DNA of 64,000 bases from NCBI GenBank assembly GCA_030762895.1, contig CM061067.1, positions 55,648,200 through 55,712,199 of the forward strand, given 5' to 3'. The translations under genes and the position numbers were made by a program. Below the pieces are notes generated by a model that did no database searches, was not told the DNA's origin, and saw only the letters and a list, made by a program, of their open reading frames with translations. Origin of the DNA: Sophora flavescens (lineage: Eukaryota; Streptophyta; Magnoliopsida; Fabales; Fabaceae). Each line of letters starts with the position of its first letter. Position 1 is the stretch's first letter. This document shows positions 35,501-45,369 of this stretch, piece by piece.

Positions 35501-37422
35501 TATTCACTCTTGCAGCTGGAGATCCTTTACCTCTGTTTGTCTTAGCTGCTGAGTTTTGTTTAATTTCAGCAGTATTAATACTGGCCTTTCTACTAGCATT
35601 ATTTGGAACCCGGCCCATGGCAAAGTCCTCAAGCTCATCTATTGGTGACACACTTGAGTTGTTAACTGCATAAAATATAATTAAGAAAAAAAACATAGTA
35701 AAGTCAATGATAGATAAAGATAGCTATTCATGTCTTTCAGCTCAAGCATTCAGAAGAACCTTTATTTGAGTATGAAACATTCAAGGGCTTTGGTGGAGAC
35801 CTCAATGATGTGGAGCTACTTGAGCTGCCTCTTGTACCTTTAGAAGTGTTTGACTTGCTTATCTGTTCCAGTGAGTCCAGGAATGAGTCTGAAGATGCTG
35901 TGCTAGAAACGGTTTCAAATATTAAAAATGGATCATCTTGAGATGTGACAGTTGGTTTAGGAGGTTTAATCTTCTCAGTACTTGCTTTACTGAAAAAATA
36001 ATTGACACGTTAAGAGAAAGTGAGACCAAACAAACGGATGACACCTACCATTAAAAAAGGTCAGAGAAGATGTATGCATTCGTTGCATTGATTCTTAACT
36101 CAAGTTAAATGACTTAAATCGCTTTCAAATAGAAAAATATGTTTCATTGTACTAAGAAAATTATTAGGAAGAATAAACAAAAATATCCCTGAATAATACT
36201 GATATCGGGAGGCATGCATCAGTAGCTTGAATATTTGATATACTACTAGGAACAATGACTTGGTTCAAGTCCAAGATCAATCAATACACATACCCAGAAA
36301 TGAAGGACATGCATCCAAATTTCTGTAAACCCTCAGAACGAAGATGTGGAGTTTGCGTGTTTGAACTCATCAAGGGATTGAAAGGTATAAAATAATAAAT
36401 AAATAGTAACAAACATGACTGCCAGTCTGCTACATTTAAAGTTAAAACCAAATTCATAATTAAGCTTATAAAGTACGAATCTCCAGAAATATAAGCCACA
36501 GAGATCCATCTAAATTGATCTCTGCAAAACATCAAGCCAAGAAGAGTGGCTCTCACATTAATCCTAGAATTTCCCTTCCAAAATGTGAGATCATAAACAA
36601 AACCACAACATACCAGCATCTATAAATAACACATATACTCAATATATAAGTAAGCTTTCTGAAGAAAGCAATGCTCATATGCTACTTATACAAATTTTAT
36701 TTCTCTTAAAACCTCTCAAAGCTTGTTAGGAGCAACATAGTATCCATCATAGTTTAAGAGACACAAAACGTGCTAATAGGCAGTAGTATTCTGTGGCATT
36801 ATAAGGAAGTTAATCAATACAAAAAAATTAGAAGGTACAAAATTTACACCTCAAATTACATGTATAAGTATAACACTTTGAAATACAAGCCTTCATACCC
36901 ATTATTTGAAGGAGTGGTTCCCCGAAATCCAGGTATCAAATCATCAAAATCAGGTGCTTTTTCCTGCTTGGTGCTTCTGGCACCATTTACATTCAACCCA
37001 CCAATCTTATCTAGTAGATCATCAACACCAACACTCTGCTTAGGCATTCCACCGAATATGTCATCCACAACATCAACATTCAACGATGATGGTTTATTCG
37101 ATCCCGTGAATATCGAATCGTAATCAAACGAAACCCCATTGCTGTCATTGCTGGCATTGGATTTATTAGCAGTTCCACCACCGAAGATATCATCAACGCC
37201 ATCTAAATGATGGGGCTTTTTATTGCTGCTGGGAAAAGAATTGAAATTGAAATCAAAATTGGAATTTTGATGAGATCTGGATCCGTTTGAACCCGAATTG
37301 GATCTGAATGTTCCTGTTAGAGAATCAGAGACATTTGTGGGTCGCTTCGATGAGGCCATTGGAGCCGACTTTCCTTGAGGTTTCAACCCAAACCTTTCGG
37401 TCAACACCCCAAACTCGTCCAT
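31366..37422 (-). CDS. Auxilin-like J-domain protein, nine exons, 535 aa
   Basis: J-domain cofactor expected to recruit Hsc70 to clathrin-coated vesicles for uncoating, in the cytosol. Exons, each with GT...AG introns and matching phase: 37422-36899, 35989-35760, 35665-35415, 35327-35192, 35111-35017, 34453-34388, 34246-34157, 31908-31732, 31404-31366. The sum is 1608 nt, 535 codons plus TAG. The start is MDEFGVLTERFGLKPQGKSA, the usual N-terminus of plant auxilin-like proteins. The N-terminal half is Ser/Asn/Gly-rich and disordered, with adaptor/clathrin-type motifs (DDLLDKIGG, DDPFLIF, SLDDLSLIFGG). A charged helix (FEEVEGETEERRKARLGRHQ) leads to the C-terminal J domain, with HPD at residues about 498-500 and a terminal KFNAEEL. 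Length resembles the shorter plant auxilin-like proteins. It is intact, so probably functional. Intron 7 (2.25 kb) holds a LINE. Exon 1 and the 5' flank are duplicated at 62462-63197. Confidence 0.92.
32481..33829 (-). mobile_element. 5'-truncated RTE-type LINE in intron 7 of the auxilin-like gene
   Basis: The reverse transcriptase is read from about 33829 to 32560 with a frameshift near 33310-33410. It includes NCANYRGIKLMSHTMKLWER, QFGFMPGRST, DLEKAYDRVP, then the catalytic FADD (about 33301-33290), YLGSIIQ and the C-terminal WFGHVWRRP and RGRGRPRKT blocks typical of plant RTE elements. The 3' end is GGGATAAGGCTTGG followed by a (TTG)n tail, seen on the plus strand as (AAC)n at 32481-32513. 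Endonuclease and N-terminus are missing, as expected for 5' truncation during target-primed insertion. No clear target duplication was found. It lies in the same orientation as the gene. Confidence 0.92.
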
Positions 37423-37857
37423 TTTGGGAACGAATTGAAGGAAGATTTGGAATAAATGAATGCAATGTAGAATTTTAGGTTAAGCTGAAAGGGAATCAGC
37501 AGGAAGAGGTGATAATTTTGTGAAGGAAGAAAAACGGATCAAAGTATTTTTAATTGATGAGGAAAAAGAATTAAAAAATAATTTCCGTAAATTTATTTAT
37601 CAAAAATGAAAGAGGAAAGAGAATTAGAATTGGGAATTGATTGGTGTTTGTGAGAATGGAGAAGGAGAAGGAGAAGGAGGAATGGCGGGAATCTCGTGAG
37701 AAAGAAAGACAGGGAAGGAAATCAGGGAAACCGAATCTGAGGTTGAGGTTGTGTTCTTGCTTCTTTCTCTTTCTATCTATTTCTGTGTCTTCGGGCTTCT
37801 TGCTGTCTTGTCGTGACTTCATTTTGTCACCACTGACCAACCGCAATTGGACGCGGT
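37423..37857 (-). promoter_or_regulatory. 5' leader/promoter region of the auxilin-like gene
   Basis: On the minus strand a CT-rich leader (cattcctccttctccttctc) precedes the ATG at 37422. The whole block from 37423 to 37857 is conserved at 62784-63197 upstream of the truncated exon 1 copy. Homology ends sharply at acgcggt in both. No TATA box was assigned with confidence. Confidence 0.65.
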
Positions 37858-37865
37858 AGACGAGG

Positions 37866-38117
37866 TTTGCGATAAATTGATTTTATATAATTGATTTTAA
37901 TATAATTGAATTTGGGGTAAAGTGATTTATGTTATTTTAAAAGTAAGTTTGATATTTATTTAGTGTAATTTTTCAATCCAAAAGTAAAAGTTACTCCATG
38001 TTGCTTCTGGTAGAATCAATTCTGGATGTAAAATTGCTTCCACAAACGTGTTACCAAACATCTTTTCAGATGCAAAAGCACTTCTGATGCCTTCAGAAGT
38101 GGAACCAAACACACACT
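37866..38117. mobile_element. Tourist-like MITE (copy b), left end missing
   Basis: Related to the element at 8032-8357: shares taaattgattttatataatt-type starts, gtgtaatttttcaatccaaa, gcttctggtagaatcaattc and ccacaaacgtgttaccaaac, and ends ggaaccaaacacacacttta. The first 40-50 bp with the left terminal repeat are absent. It sits directly upstream of the auxilin-like 5' flank. Confidence 0.7.
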
Positions 38118-38427
38118 TTATTTGGGCTAAAATACAATTTTATTTTTTAGATTAAGTTTGGTCCCTTAGCTTTTAAAATGTTCATTTTGGTTCTTTAATT
38201 TGTTTGTTAACCCAATTTAGTCATCTTATCAATAAAGCCAGTAACAATGTTACATGATTTTCAATTTGATCCCTTATATTTTAAATGGGTTTCAAATTGG
38301 CCTTTTAAATTATTAACATGTTTCAAATTGGTCCTTTAAATTGTTAACGAGATTCAAACTGATCCTTTAAATTACTAGCGAGTTTCAACCTGATCCTCAA
38401 AAAGTTCATACCGTTATAGACTAATTG
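38118..38427. repeat. 31-bp tandem repeat and flanking non-coding DNA
   Basis: Between about 38259 and 38405 four to five copies of a 31-bp unit follow each other (tttcaaattggtcctttaaa plus ttgttaacgag). Before it lies DNA with repeated ttggtccctta-like phrases. No gene. Confidence 0.75.
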
Positions 38428-38478
38428 GTCATCTTGAATCATCATAATAATCAAACATACTAATGTAAACAATGATCA

Positions 38479-38961
38479 ATAGATAAGGAACCTAACCTCG
38501 ACTTATCTTCCTCACTAACTGCAACCACTTCATTTTTAGTTGTTGTTAGGTTCGTCTGAGTCTGAATTGAACCCATCCAACACATAAACAAAAATATGTC
38601 ATATTAAGATTTGAGTACAAAATCAAAGTAACTGACCCCAATTTTAATAGAATTAAGAAGTTCAGCGTAGAAATCGGATAAAGTAGCTTCTCACAACTTG
38701 AAATTCACATATGTCGTTTTCGTCCTTCTATCCTCTTTAGACATATTTTCATCTAACTCTGTAATCTTTTTTATCCAGGTCCACCATCCTTTTGGACAGA
38801 TTGGTAAGCCTGGTATTTGTCGTGATCTGCTTCTTCTTCTCCTTTGATATGTTTTTGCCCAATTCTAATTTTTCTTTCTCCAAAATGCTCTTCGCATTTG
38901 CAATAGCTGCCTTCGACTTTTCCATCTCAACAATATCCGCATCGTTTTTCTTAAGAAACAT
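38479..38961 (-). pseudogene. U1 coiled-coil gene fragment
   Basis: Open from the 16S junction (MFLKKNDADIVEMEKSKAAI) through a Lys/Glu-rich heptad region (SILEKEKLELGKNISKEKKK), then broken near 38749. In other units the helix continues into IAELDEKISKEDRRMK and SEATLSDFYTEFLDV. The parent protein is not recognised; predicted structure is a long coiled coil. The terminal exon (EEDKPSLGS) lies at about 38479-38560. Confidence 0.6.
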
Positions 38962-38965
38962 GTCA

Positions 38966-39027
38966 AAGTATCCCTACCGGGGAGTACGTTCGTAAGAATA
39001 AAACTCAAAGGAATTGACGGGGGCCCA

Positions 39028-39060
<33 letters not shown>

Positions 39061-39240
39061 CAAAGCGAAGAACCTTACCAGGGCTTGACATGTCGCGAAT
39101 CCTCTTGAAAGAGAGGGGTGCCTTTGGGAATGCGGACATAGGTGGTGCATGGTTGTCGTCAGCTCGTGCGGTAAGGTGTTGGGTTAAGTCCCGCAACGAG
39201 TGTTGAAGGGATGCAACTTAAACCCTCCATATTGCCATCC
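38966..39240 (+). pseudogene. Plastid 16S rRNA fragment (NUPT) in U1
   Basis: The plus strand reads like chloroplast 16S: ggggagtacgttcgtaagaa, gaattgacgggggcccacac, ttaccagggcttgacatgtc, ctcttgaaagagaggggtgc, gttgggttaagtcccgcaac. It covers roughly the 3'-middle part of the gene (about 870-1120 in E. coli numbering, an estimate). It is only a fragment, so not an rRNA gene. The TGACATG-CGCGAATCCTCTTGAAAG segment distinguishes it from mitochondrial rRNA. Confidence 0.9.
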
Positions 39241-39708
39241 CAAACGGACCCTCCCTGAGACGATTGTGAAACTTCGTCAGCTACGAATGTGTTACCGGAA
39301 TCCATATTATCTGCAATAAATTTCTATGATGATATTTCCGTGGATTTCTAAGATATTCAATTCAAACACTTCAATAAACACAAAACTCATAAAGAAATAA
39401 GAAGGGATGGAAGAAAAGTTTAGCGCAGACTAGAACAAAATGAATGTGACGAGAAACAGAGAAGGAATGTGCATGCAGAAGGCAGTGGTGCGATGGTCGG
39501 AAGCGAAGGAACAAGGAAGGGTCAGGTTAAGGAAGGGAAACACAAATGGGTTAGTCTGTAAGTAATAAAGGTTAGGAATTGTGGGCTCAACCCTTCCATA
39601 CGTTAATCACTACTTTCCTGTAAACCATAGCCAGCAAGTATAGGATACCAGGTCTTGGTTGGTTGCGTGGGCTTTGGGCGCGAATAGCTCGTTGGGCCTG
39701 TTTGGTAC

Positions 39709-41106
39709 TGATGTGCTAGGATTCCGGCAAGTGTACCGGATTCGTCGCCAAGTAATAAAAAGATATCGATCCCACAGAGACCGTGATCTCAAATCGCAAC
39801 TAATTATCAAATTGATAAAACTGGACTATAAGAAAATGATTTTGAAAAGGTTTTGATATTTGAAAACGGAATCAAGTAACAATCAAATTTAAAATTGCAA
39901 TTAAACAAAATAGGAAAGTAAATCAGTTTAGGAGTTTTTCAAATCTAAGGGATTCCTAGGAATTTGGTTACCAACAAGATTGTTCATGTTACTAAATTGA
40001 CTACCCCTTGTTAATTACCAAAATTGCTTTTAAGGAGAATTTATCCTAAATTAGTTAATGCTCCCTCTCGGGTTACAAAAACCGTGCCCAATTAAACCAA
40101 CCCCTACTCTCGTGGTAGTTGAATTTGATTGAACCCTTTACACTTTGTGACAATTCGTGAATCCTCGAAGGATCGCTTCTAACTCTCGTGATTTAAGTCC
40201 TAAGTCTGATTCTATAGATCCGATACCTAAGTCCACCGCTAGGTTCCTCCTTAGAATATCTATGACACGCAAATAAGTGGCCACCGAATTTACGAGTAAT
40301 TAAAACAATAGAAATCAGATCTAAAGCAAAATTGAAATTAACAAAGGTAAAACATCAATTCGTAAACATAACTCAGATATTAGGCATAGCCCCAATCCCT
40401 AGAAATAAAGCTACTAATCAAGCATTGTCATGGTGATGACAAGCTTGGTTAACAACAACATGAAATAAAACCTAAGAGAAGAGAGGAAGAAGAAGAAGAG
40501 AGATCCTAAAAAGTTGCCTAAGTGTAGCAGCCCAAAAAGTCCTCCTCCACCTCTGCCTAGATGCCATATTTATAGATTAGAGAAGTTTGAATCCCAATCA
40601 AACACAAATTCAAATCAAATCAATTTCTTTAGGTCCAAATATTGCGCGTCACGGCCGTGATGGCTATCACGGCCAGGCCGTGACGGATTCTGCCTTGGGC
40701 GTTTCACTGATTGGTCTGTCACGGCCGTGATCACCATCACGGCTAGGCCGTGATCAGTTCTGCCTGTGAGGGTCTGGTTCAACTGACATGTCACGACCGT
40801 GATGGGCATCACGGCCAGGCCGTGACCAGTTCTGACTTTTGCCTTCTTTCTTTTCAGTTTTGCTCGATCATGGCTGTGATGGGCTCTGTTTGGCTCATTT
40901 TCTTCACTTTTCAAGCCCCATCTTCATGCAGGCTCCATCATGGTCAATATTGAGCATTTTGATCCTTAATTCCTGCAAAACAACACCACAAAACCGCCTT
41001 ACCCGTTCCAAAGTAAAAACTAACAAAAATAAAATTAAAAATGCCTAAACTATATGAAAATGCATGCAATATGATAAGCAAATATAAGGTGTAATCACAC
41101 TCATCA
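39709..41106 (-). mobile_element. 3' LTR (minus sense) of the gag-only Athila-like element
   Basis: 1398 bp; plus strand TGATGTGCTAGG...ACTCATCA. The minus-strand start TGATGAGTGTGATTAC and end GCACATCA fit TG...CA. Collinear with 45370-46690 up to aaaactaaca; the last 81 bp are present only here. The CpG-rich palindromic cassette is at 40648-40885. Confidence 0.85.
40648..40885. repeat. Palindromic cassette TCACGGCCGTGA in the LTR
   Basis: The module TCACGGCCGTGATNNNNATC followed by ACGGCCAGGCCGTGA recurs three times, with a fourth partial copy (catggctgtgatggg). Similar cassettes lie at 42493-42715 and 46310-46545. Confidence 0.92.
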
Positions 41107-41125
41107 AATCACCCCAAGCTTAAGA
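41107..41125 (-). promoter_or_regulatory. Polypurine tract of the gag-only Athila-like element
   Basis: On the minus strand CTTAAGCTTGGGGTGATT precedes TGATGAG. The upstream context GCTTGAGGACAAGCAAC is the common Athila-type motif. Confidence 0.75.
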
Positions 41126-43017
41126 TGTTGCTTGTCCTCAAGCTATCACTAAGGCCAGAAGATATAAATAATTAGAGCATGGATAGTGAACCAAGAACCC
41201 GAGTAACTAATCCAAGTAACAGGCGTATTCAATAAATCCCCAAGAGACAATCGATTTCAAGTCCAATTAGAAGCTTAGGTTTTCTAGATTCATGTCTCAC
41301 ACTAATTCGGGCACTCTTCTCACCTCATTCAAGTGTTAAAGGGTATATGACAATTCGCTCAATTTGCTCAAAGAAAGTATCCTACCATTAGCTTGACTAT
41401 TAATCAAATCTCTACTTTATTAATGAAAACACATAAGAATCAAGAGGTCTTTTATTTTGGTTATAATGGGGCCATGAGATTAATTGTTAGGTGGGGAAAT
41501 CAAGAAAAGGAAATTCAAGAAGGCTAAACAGAATATCAAAAATACAAATCATGACAACCTTCTAAAATACCTTTTTGGGCATTTTTAGTTCACTTTTCCA
41601 CCTTTCTTTCTTTTTATTTTTATTTCTCACTTTCTTTTTGTCATCCCCTTCTCCTTTTTTTTTTGTTTATTTTATTTAATTTATTTGGAGAAGGGGAGAT
41701 TTTCAATTCAAGAGAAATAATTTTTTAACTTTCTCATCCCACAATTCATTTTTCAAACTACCTTTTTACCCTTTTTGCAATACTTTAGAAGGTGTCATAC
41801 CAACCATCATTCATCAAATTATTTCAAGGTACCAAGAAAAGTATTTTATTCTTTTAGGCTCAAAATTGAGCAACCAACGGGTAGCATTTAATCAATAAAA
41901 GCTCAGAAGGCCAGAAAAACACCTAGTGCCTCAATCACTTTCAAATATGTTTTCAAAAATTTTTAAGTTTCAAAACGGTTTCAAGTCAGGTTCTAGAGAA
42001 TACAATCGAAGAGGAATAAGACACTCTATCACAAAGAATGGGGTAGATTTAGTGAGTAGCCCTTTTAGGCTCAAAAATCTCACATTTAGTAGTTTAAAAT
42101 CAGTGAGAAACACAAATATAAGGAACCACATGCTAATTATCAACTATCAAAAGATCATCTCAAGGGTTTTTATTTTTAGCCTTATCACAAGAATAAAAAA
42201 TTGGGTTAAAAAATTCACTATCTCAATTTATTTGGCACCAAGTTCTCACAATTGGATGCATAATCTAAGCAAGAGCAATCTAATCATGTGATCATACAAA
42301 ACTATGTCTATATGAATGCAACATGAAAATTGAAAAAAAAAAAGCAAAAATACCCCTACCCCAAGCTTAAAAACTTACATTGTCCCCAATGTAAATAATC
42401 AAGTCGGAGAGAGGAGAAAAATGGAACTACTCACCGAGTTGGTAGAGGGTGTTGACTCACATGCCAATCATAGAGATGCTGGAAAAAAATGTGTCACGGT
42501 CGTGACCACCATCACGGCTTGGCTGTGACCACCATCACAGCTTGGCCGTGATCAATTCTGGTCCATAGGAGCTGGCCTGTCACGGCCGTGACCAATTCTG
42601 GTCTTCAGGGTCCTTCTCATCACGCCCGTGATAGATATCACGGCTGGGCCGTGATCCTTTCTGATCTTCTGGGTTAGCTAATCACGGCCGTGACCACCGT
42701 CACGGCCTGGGTGTGATGACTTCTGACTTTATTTGTCCTTGGCTTTTTGCTCTTCCTTCCTTCATAACCTGAAAACACTTGGCAAAACCATCAATCAGTG
42801 ATCTTTCTTCTCTTAATCTACTCAGATTATTCAAAAACAAAATTCAAAAACAAATGGAAAAGGGAAAGAAAACTTGGGTTGCCTCCCAAGAAGTGCTTAT
42901 TTACGGTCTTAAGCTTGACCATGCTTCTTTCAATCAACCGAGGTCGACTGGGCCTAGAAGTGCAAGAACACTTCTCTTCCATGGAAGCCCTTCAAAGAGC
43001 CGATTTTGCTCATATGG
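41126..43017 (-). other. Non-coding 3' part of the gag-only element, with internal palindrome cassette
   Basis: No coding region. At 42358-42395 a second Athila-type motif occurs (minus strand ACATTGGGGACAATGTAAG, TTAAGCTTGGGG). At 42493-42715 five to six TCACGGCCGTGA-type palindromes repeat the LTR cassette inside the element body. Near 42880-42900 the minus strand has CTTCTTGGGAGGCAACCCAA, typical of Athila internal regions. Confidence 0.75.
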
Positions 43018-43835
43018 TCAATTGCGCTTTCGCTTTGATCTTTTCACTCTGAGTTTCATGGCCTTACTCCCTCCCGGCGGAAGTTTTGTTTCCACATGTT
43101 GAGCAACTCCAACTTTATCACCCTTGGGTGCATCATTTGTCTTGCAAAGCCTCGGAGTCGCTTCCATGTTGAGCTCTTCCTTCACCTCTGGAGATATTAT
43201 ATCGATCCTACACACATGACTCTCAAAAGGAGGGTTGTTATATGAGTTAATCAAATCAAAATCTACCCTACCTCCCTCTACATTCAGAGAGAGTTTGTCA
43301 TTCTTTACGTCTATTATCGCTCCAGCGGTGGCCAAGAACGGCCTTCCAAGAATGATGGGGAATTTAGAATTCCCGTTCATATTCAACACCATGAAATCGG
43401 TGGGAATGAAAAATTTCCCAACCCTTACGGTAACATTCTCTAGTATGCCGAGAGGAGTTTTAGTTGAGCCATTCGCAAATTGTAAAGAGAATTCAGATAG
43501 ACTCAATTCCTTGGTTCCCAATCTCTCCAAGATAGTAAGCAGCATCAAGCTCGCACTAGCCATAAGTCACATAAGGCTTGGTCTATTTTCACTTCTCCAA
43601 TTGAGCAAGCAATAGAGAAACTACCTGGATCTTTTAGTTTAGGAGGCATATTAGTTTTCATCATGGCATTGTGCTCCTCCATTAAGCTCTTAGTTTCTAT
43701 CTCCACTTGCTTTCTCTTGACCAACCCTTGTGGGAAAGGTACTGGGGGTTGGTAAGGTGGTGGAGGGACATACTTTGGCTCGATTCCTTCATCTTCGCTC
43801 ATGTCCTCCTCACATTCCACATCCTTTTCAACCAC
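43018..43835 (-). pseudogene. Aspartic protease region of the gag-only element
   Basis: Read first at 43835-43545 (PPPYQPPVPFPQGLVKRK, LKDPGSFSIACSIGE, QALCDL), then after a one-base shift at 43563-43018 (FANGSTKTPLGILENVTVRV, FPIILGRPFLATAGAIIDV). The frameshift hits the active-site DLGAS region. The ILGRPFL block is the conserved flap-end/hydrophobic motif of the family. No pol follows. Confidence 0.85.
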
Positions 43836-43940
43836 CCCAAGCTTATCATCCCTCCAGTATATAGCATTGCAATGTTCATTGGGATTAACTTCGGTTTGTC
43901 CCGGAAACGTACCCTTAGGTCTAGAGTATGTACTAACTTG

Positions 43941-45213
43941 TTAGGCAATTTGAGTTTCTAACATCTTATTATGGATGGCTAAGTTATCTACCTTAGGTGC
44001 TAACTCTTTTATTACCTCGTTGACTGCCCTACCTTGTTGCCTAAACTCTTCATTTTGTTTTGTTTGAGTTTCAACAAAACTTTCCAAAAGAGACTCAAGT
44101 TTAGACTTTTGTACCTGAGGATACCCTGACGCTGGTTTTTCTATTACCTTGGCCTTCTTGGAATTCATGGTTCAGCGTGTTGCTGTAGTTCCTGTAGGAG
44201 AGGTAAGGGCTATTCTTCGTCTGGTTGTAGGGATTTGGGGGAGCATAGTTTGGCAGCTTCGGGTTCGTGTCATAGAAGTTGTGACAAGAGTTCACTTGTT
44301 CCCCCGAAGCACCGGATCCAGGAGCCATACCACGTGGGCACTCCATTATGTCATGTCCCTGCATTCCACAAATCTCACAAACAATGTTAGTAGCACCTAT
44401 TGAACTCACATTAGCCCTTTCAAGCTGATCAAAGCGTTTATTCAGTGAGTCAATTTTAGACATAATCAGATCAGTGCTATTCATTTCAAACTTACCCCCC
44501 GAAATCTTTTTCGGGTTATTACCTCTTTCTGAACCCCATTGGTGGTAGTTGGTGGCCACGTCTTCGATGATGTTGAATGCCTCAGTCAGAGGCCTATTCA
44601 AAAAGGCTCCACCAGCTGCAGAGTCAAGTGACACATTCGAAGAGTAATCCAATCCATTGTAGAAGGTGTGCACTATCAACCACCTTTCGAGTCCATGATA
44701 TGGGCAAGACTCCAGCAATCCCTTGTAGCGATCCCAAGCTTCGGATAAGCATTCTCCGTCCTTTTGGAAGAAGCCGGTGATCTGGGTTCGTAGGTAAGCC
44801 GTCTTGGATGGAGGGAAGAATTTCTCCAAGAATGCTTGCTCCAGTTGATCCCAAGTCGACAAGGTATTAGCGGGTAATTGCTTTAGCCAAGCTTTTGCCT
44901 TTCCAATAAGAGAGGAGGGGAACAACCTCAAGCGTATAGCATCAATCGGGGCACCATGAATCCTAATTGCATCGGTGAACTCTAAGAATGTCTCCACATG
45001 ATCGGTCGGGTCCTCTGAGGGCAATCGTCCGAATTGATGTTGCCTAATCATGATAATCACCATAGGCGGTAGATTTGCCATGAGTGGAATGGGAATCAAT
45101 CTCTCCCTCTCTCTTTGTAGTCGCCTACTTCTATGAAAGGTCCTTTCGATTTCGGGGGCGACTTCAATAAGTTTTCCAAGACTTAGGGATCTTTGCATAA
45201 AAGTGAAAAACAC
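43941..45213 (-). pseudogene. Athila-type gag of the gag-only element
   Basis: The ORF at 45213-44101 carries the Ty3/gypsy gag domain (DPTDHVETFLEFTDAIRIHG, IGKAKAWLKQLP, LEQAFLEKFFPPSKTAYLR, GESLSEAWDRYK-like) and one zinc knuckle CEICGMQGHDIMEC. After a frameshift at about 44101-44170 the C-terminal coiled-coil part continues to 43941 (LESLLESFVETQTKQNEEFR). The start is placed shortly after the primer-binding site. Confidence 0.88.
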
Positions 45214-45341
45214 CTATAAGAGATAGATAGATACTAAAAAGAAGAAGAAAAGGAGATAATTTTTTTAAAAATATGAAAATTAAATAAAACGAAAAAGTCC
45301 AGAAAAATCAATTTAAAAATTAAATTGAGATTCAAGAAAGC

Positions 45342-45362
45342 ACAGTCCCCGGCAACGGAGCC
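45342..45362 (-). promoter_or_regulatory. Primer-binding site of the gag-only element
   Basis: On the minus strand TGGCTCCGTTGCCGGGGACT follows the LTR end by about eight bases. It is the Athila-type primer site (usually given as complementary to tRNA-Asp), with one T where GGCGCC is common. Confidence 0.8.
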
Positions 45363-45369
45363 AAAAACT

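Larger units (their letters stand above)
38428..39708 (-). repeat. Chimeric unit U1 (array of gene-like repeats)
   Basis: Minus-strand unit. Promoter/leader lies at about 39400-39708, with a donor-like GT next to the complement of agactagaacaaaatgaatg. An intron follows, then acceptor and ATG at 39305 opening MDSGNTFVADE-like coding, then antisense plastid 16S (38966-39240), coiled-coil coding (38961-38749) and a terminal exon whose acceptor AG is mutated in this copy. The promoter end is cut at 39708 by the Athila-like element. U1 lacks the scrambled 16S insert found in U2-U4. Confidence 0.75.

Noticed and set aside
36281..36619. 112-codon minus-strand frame in the auxilin region
   Set aside because: Lies within intron 1 between exons with matching phase; no homology seen.
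38966..39240. A 16S rRNA gene or bacterial contamination
   Set aside because: Only about 270 bp of the gene is present, repeated in five units inside plant-type repeats, with chloroplast-specific sequence. These are nuclear plastid DNA fragments.
40648..40885. Transcription-factor operator or replication origin
   Set aside because: Palindromes are LTR-borne and shared by several transposon families; no evidence for an origin or a known operator.
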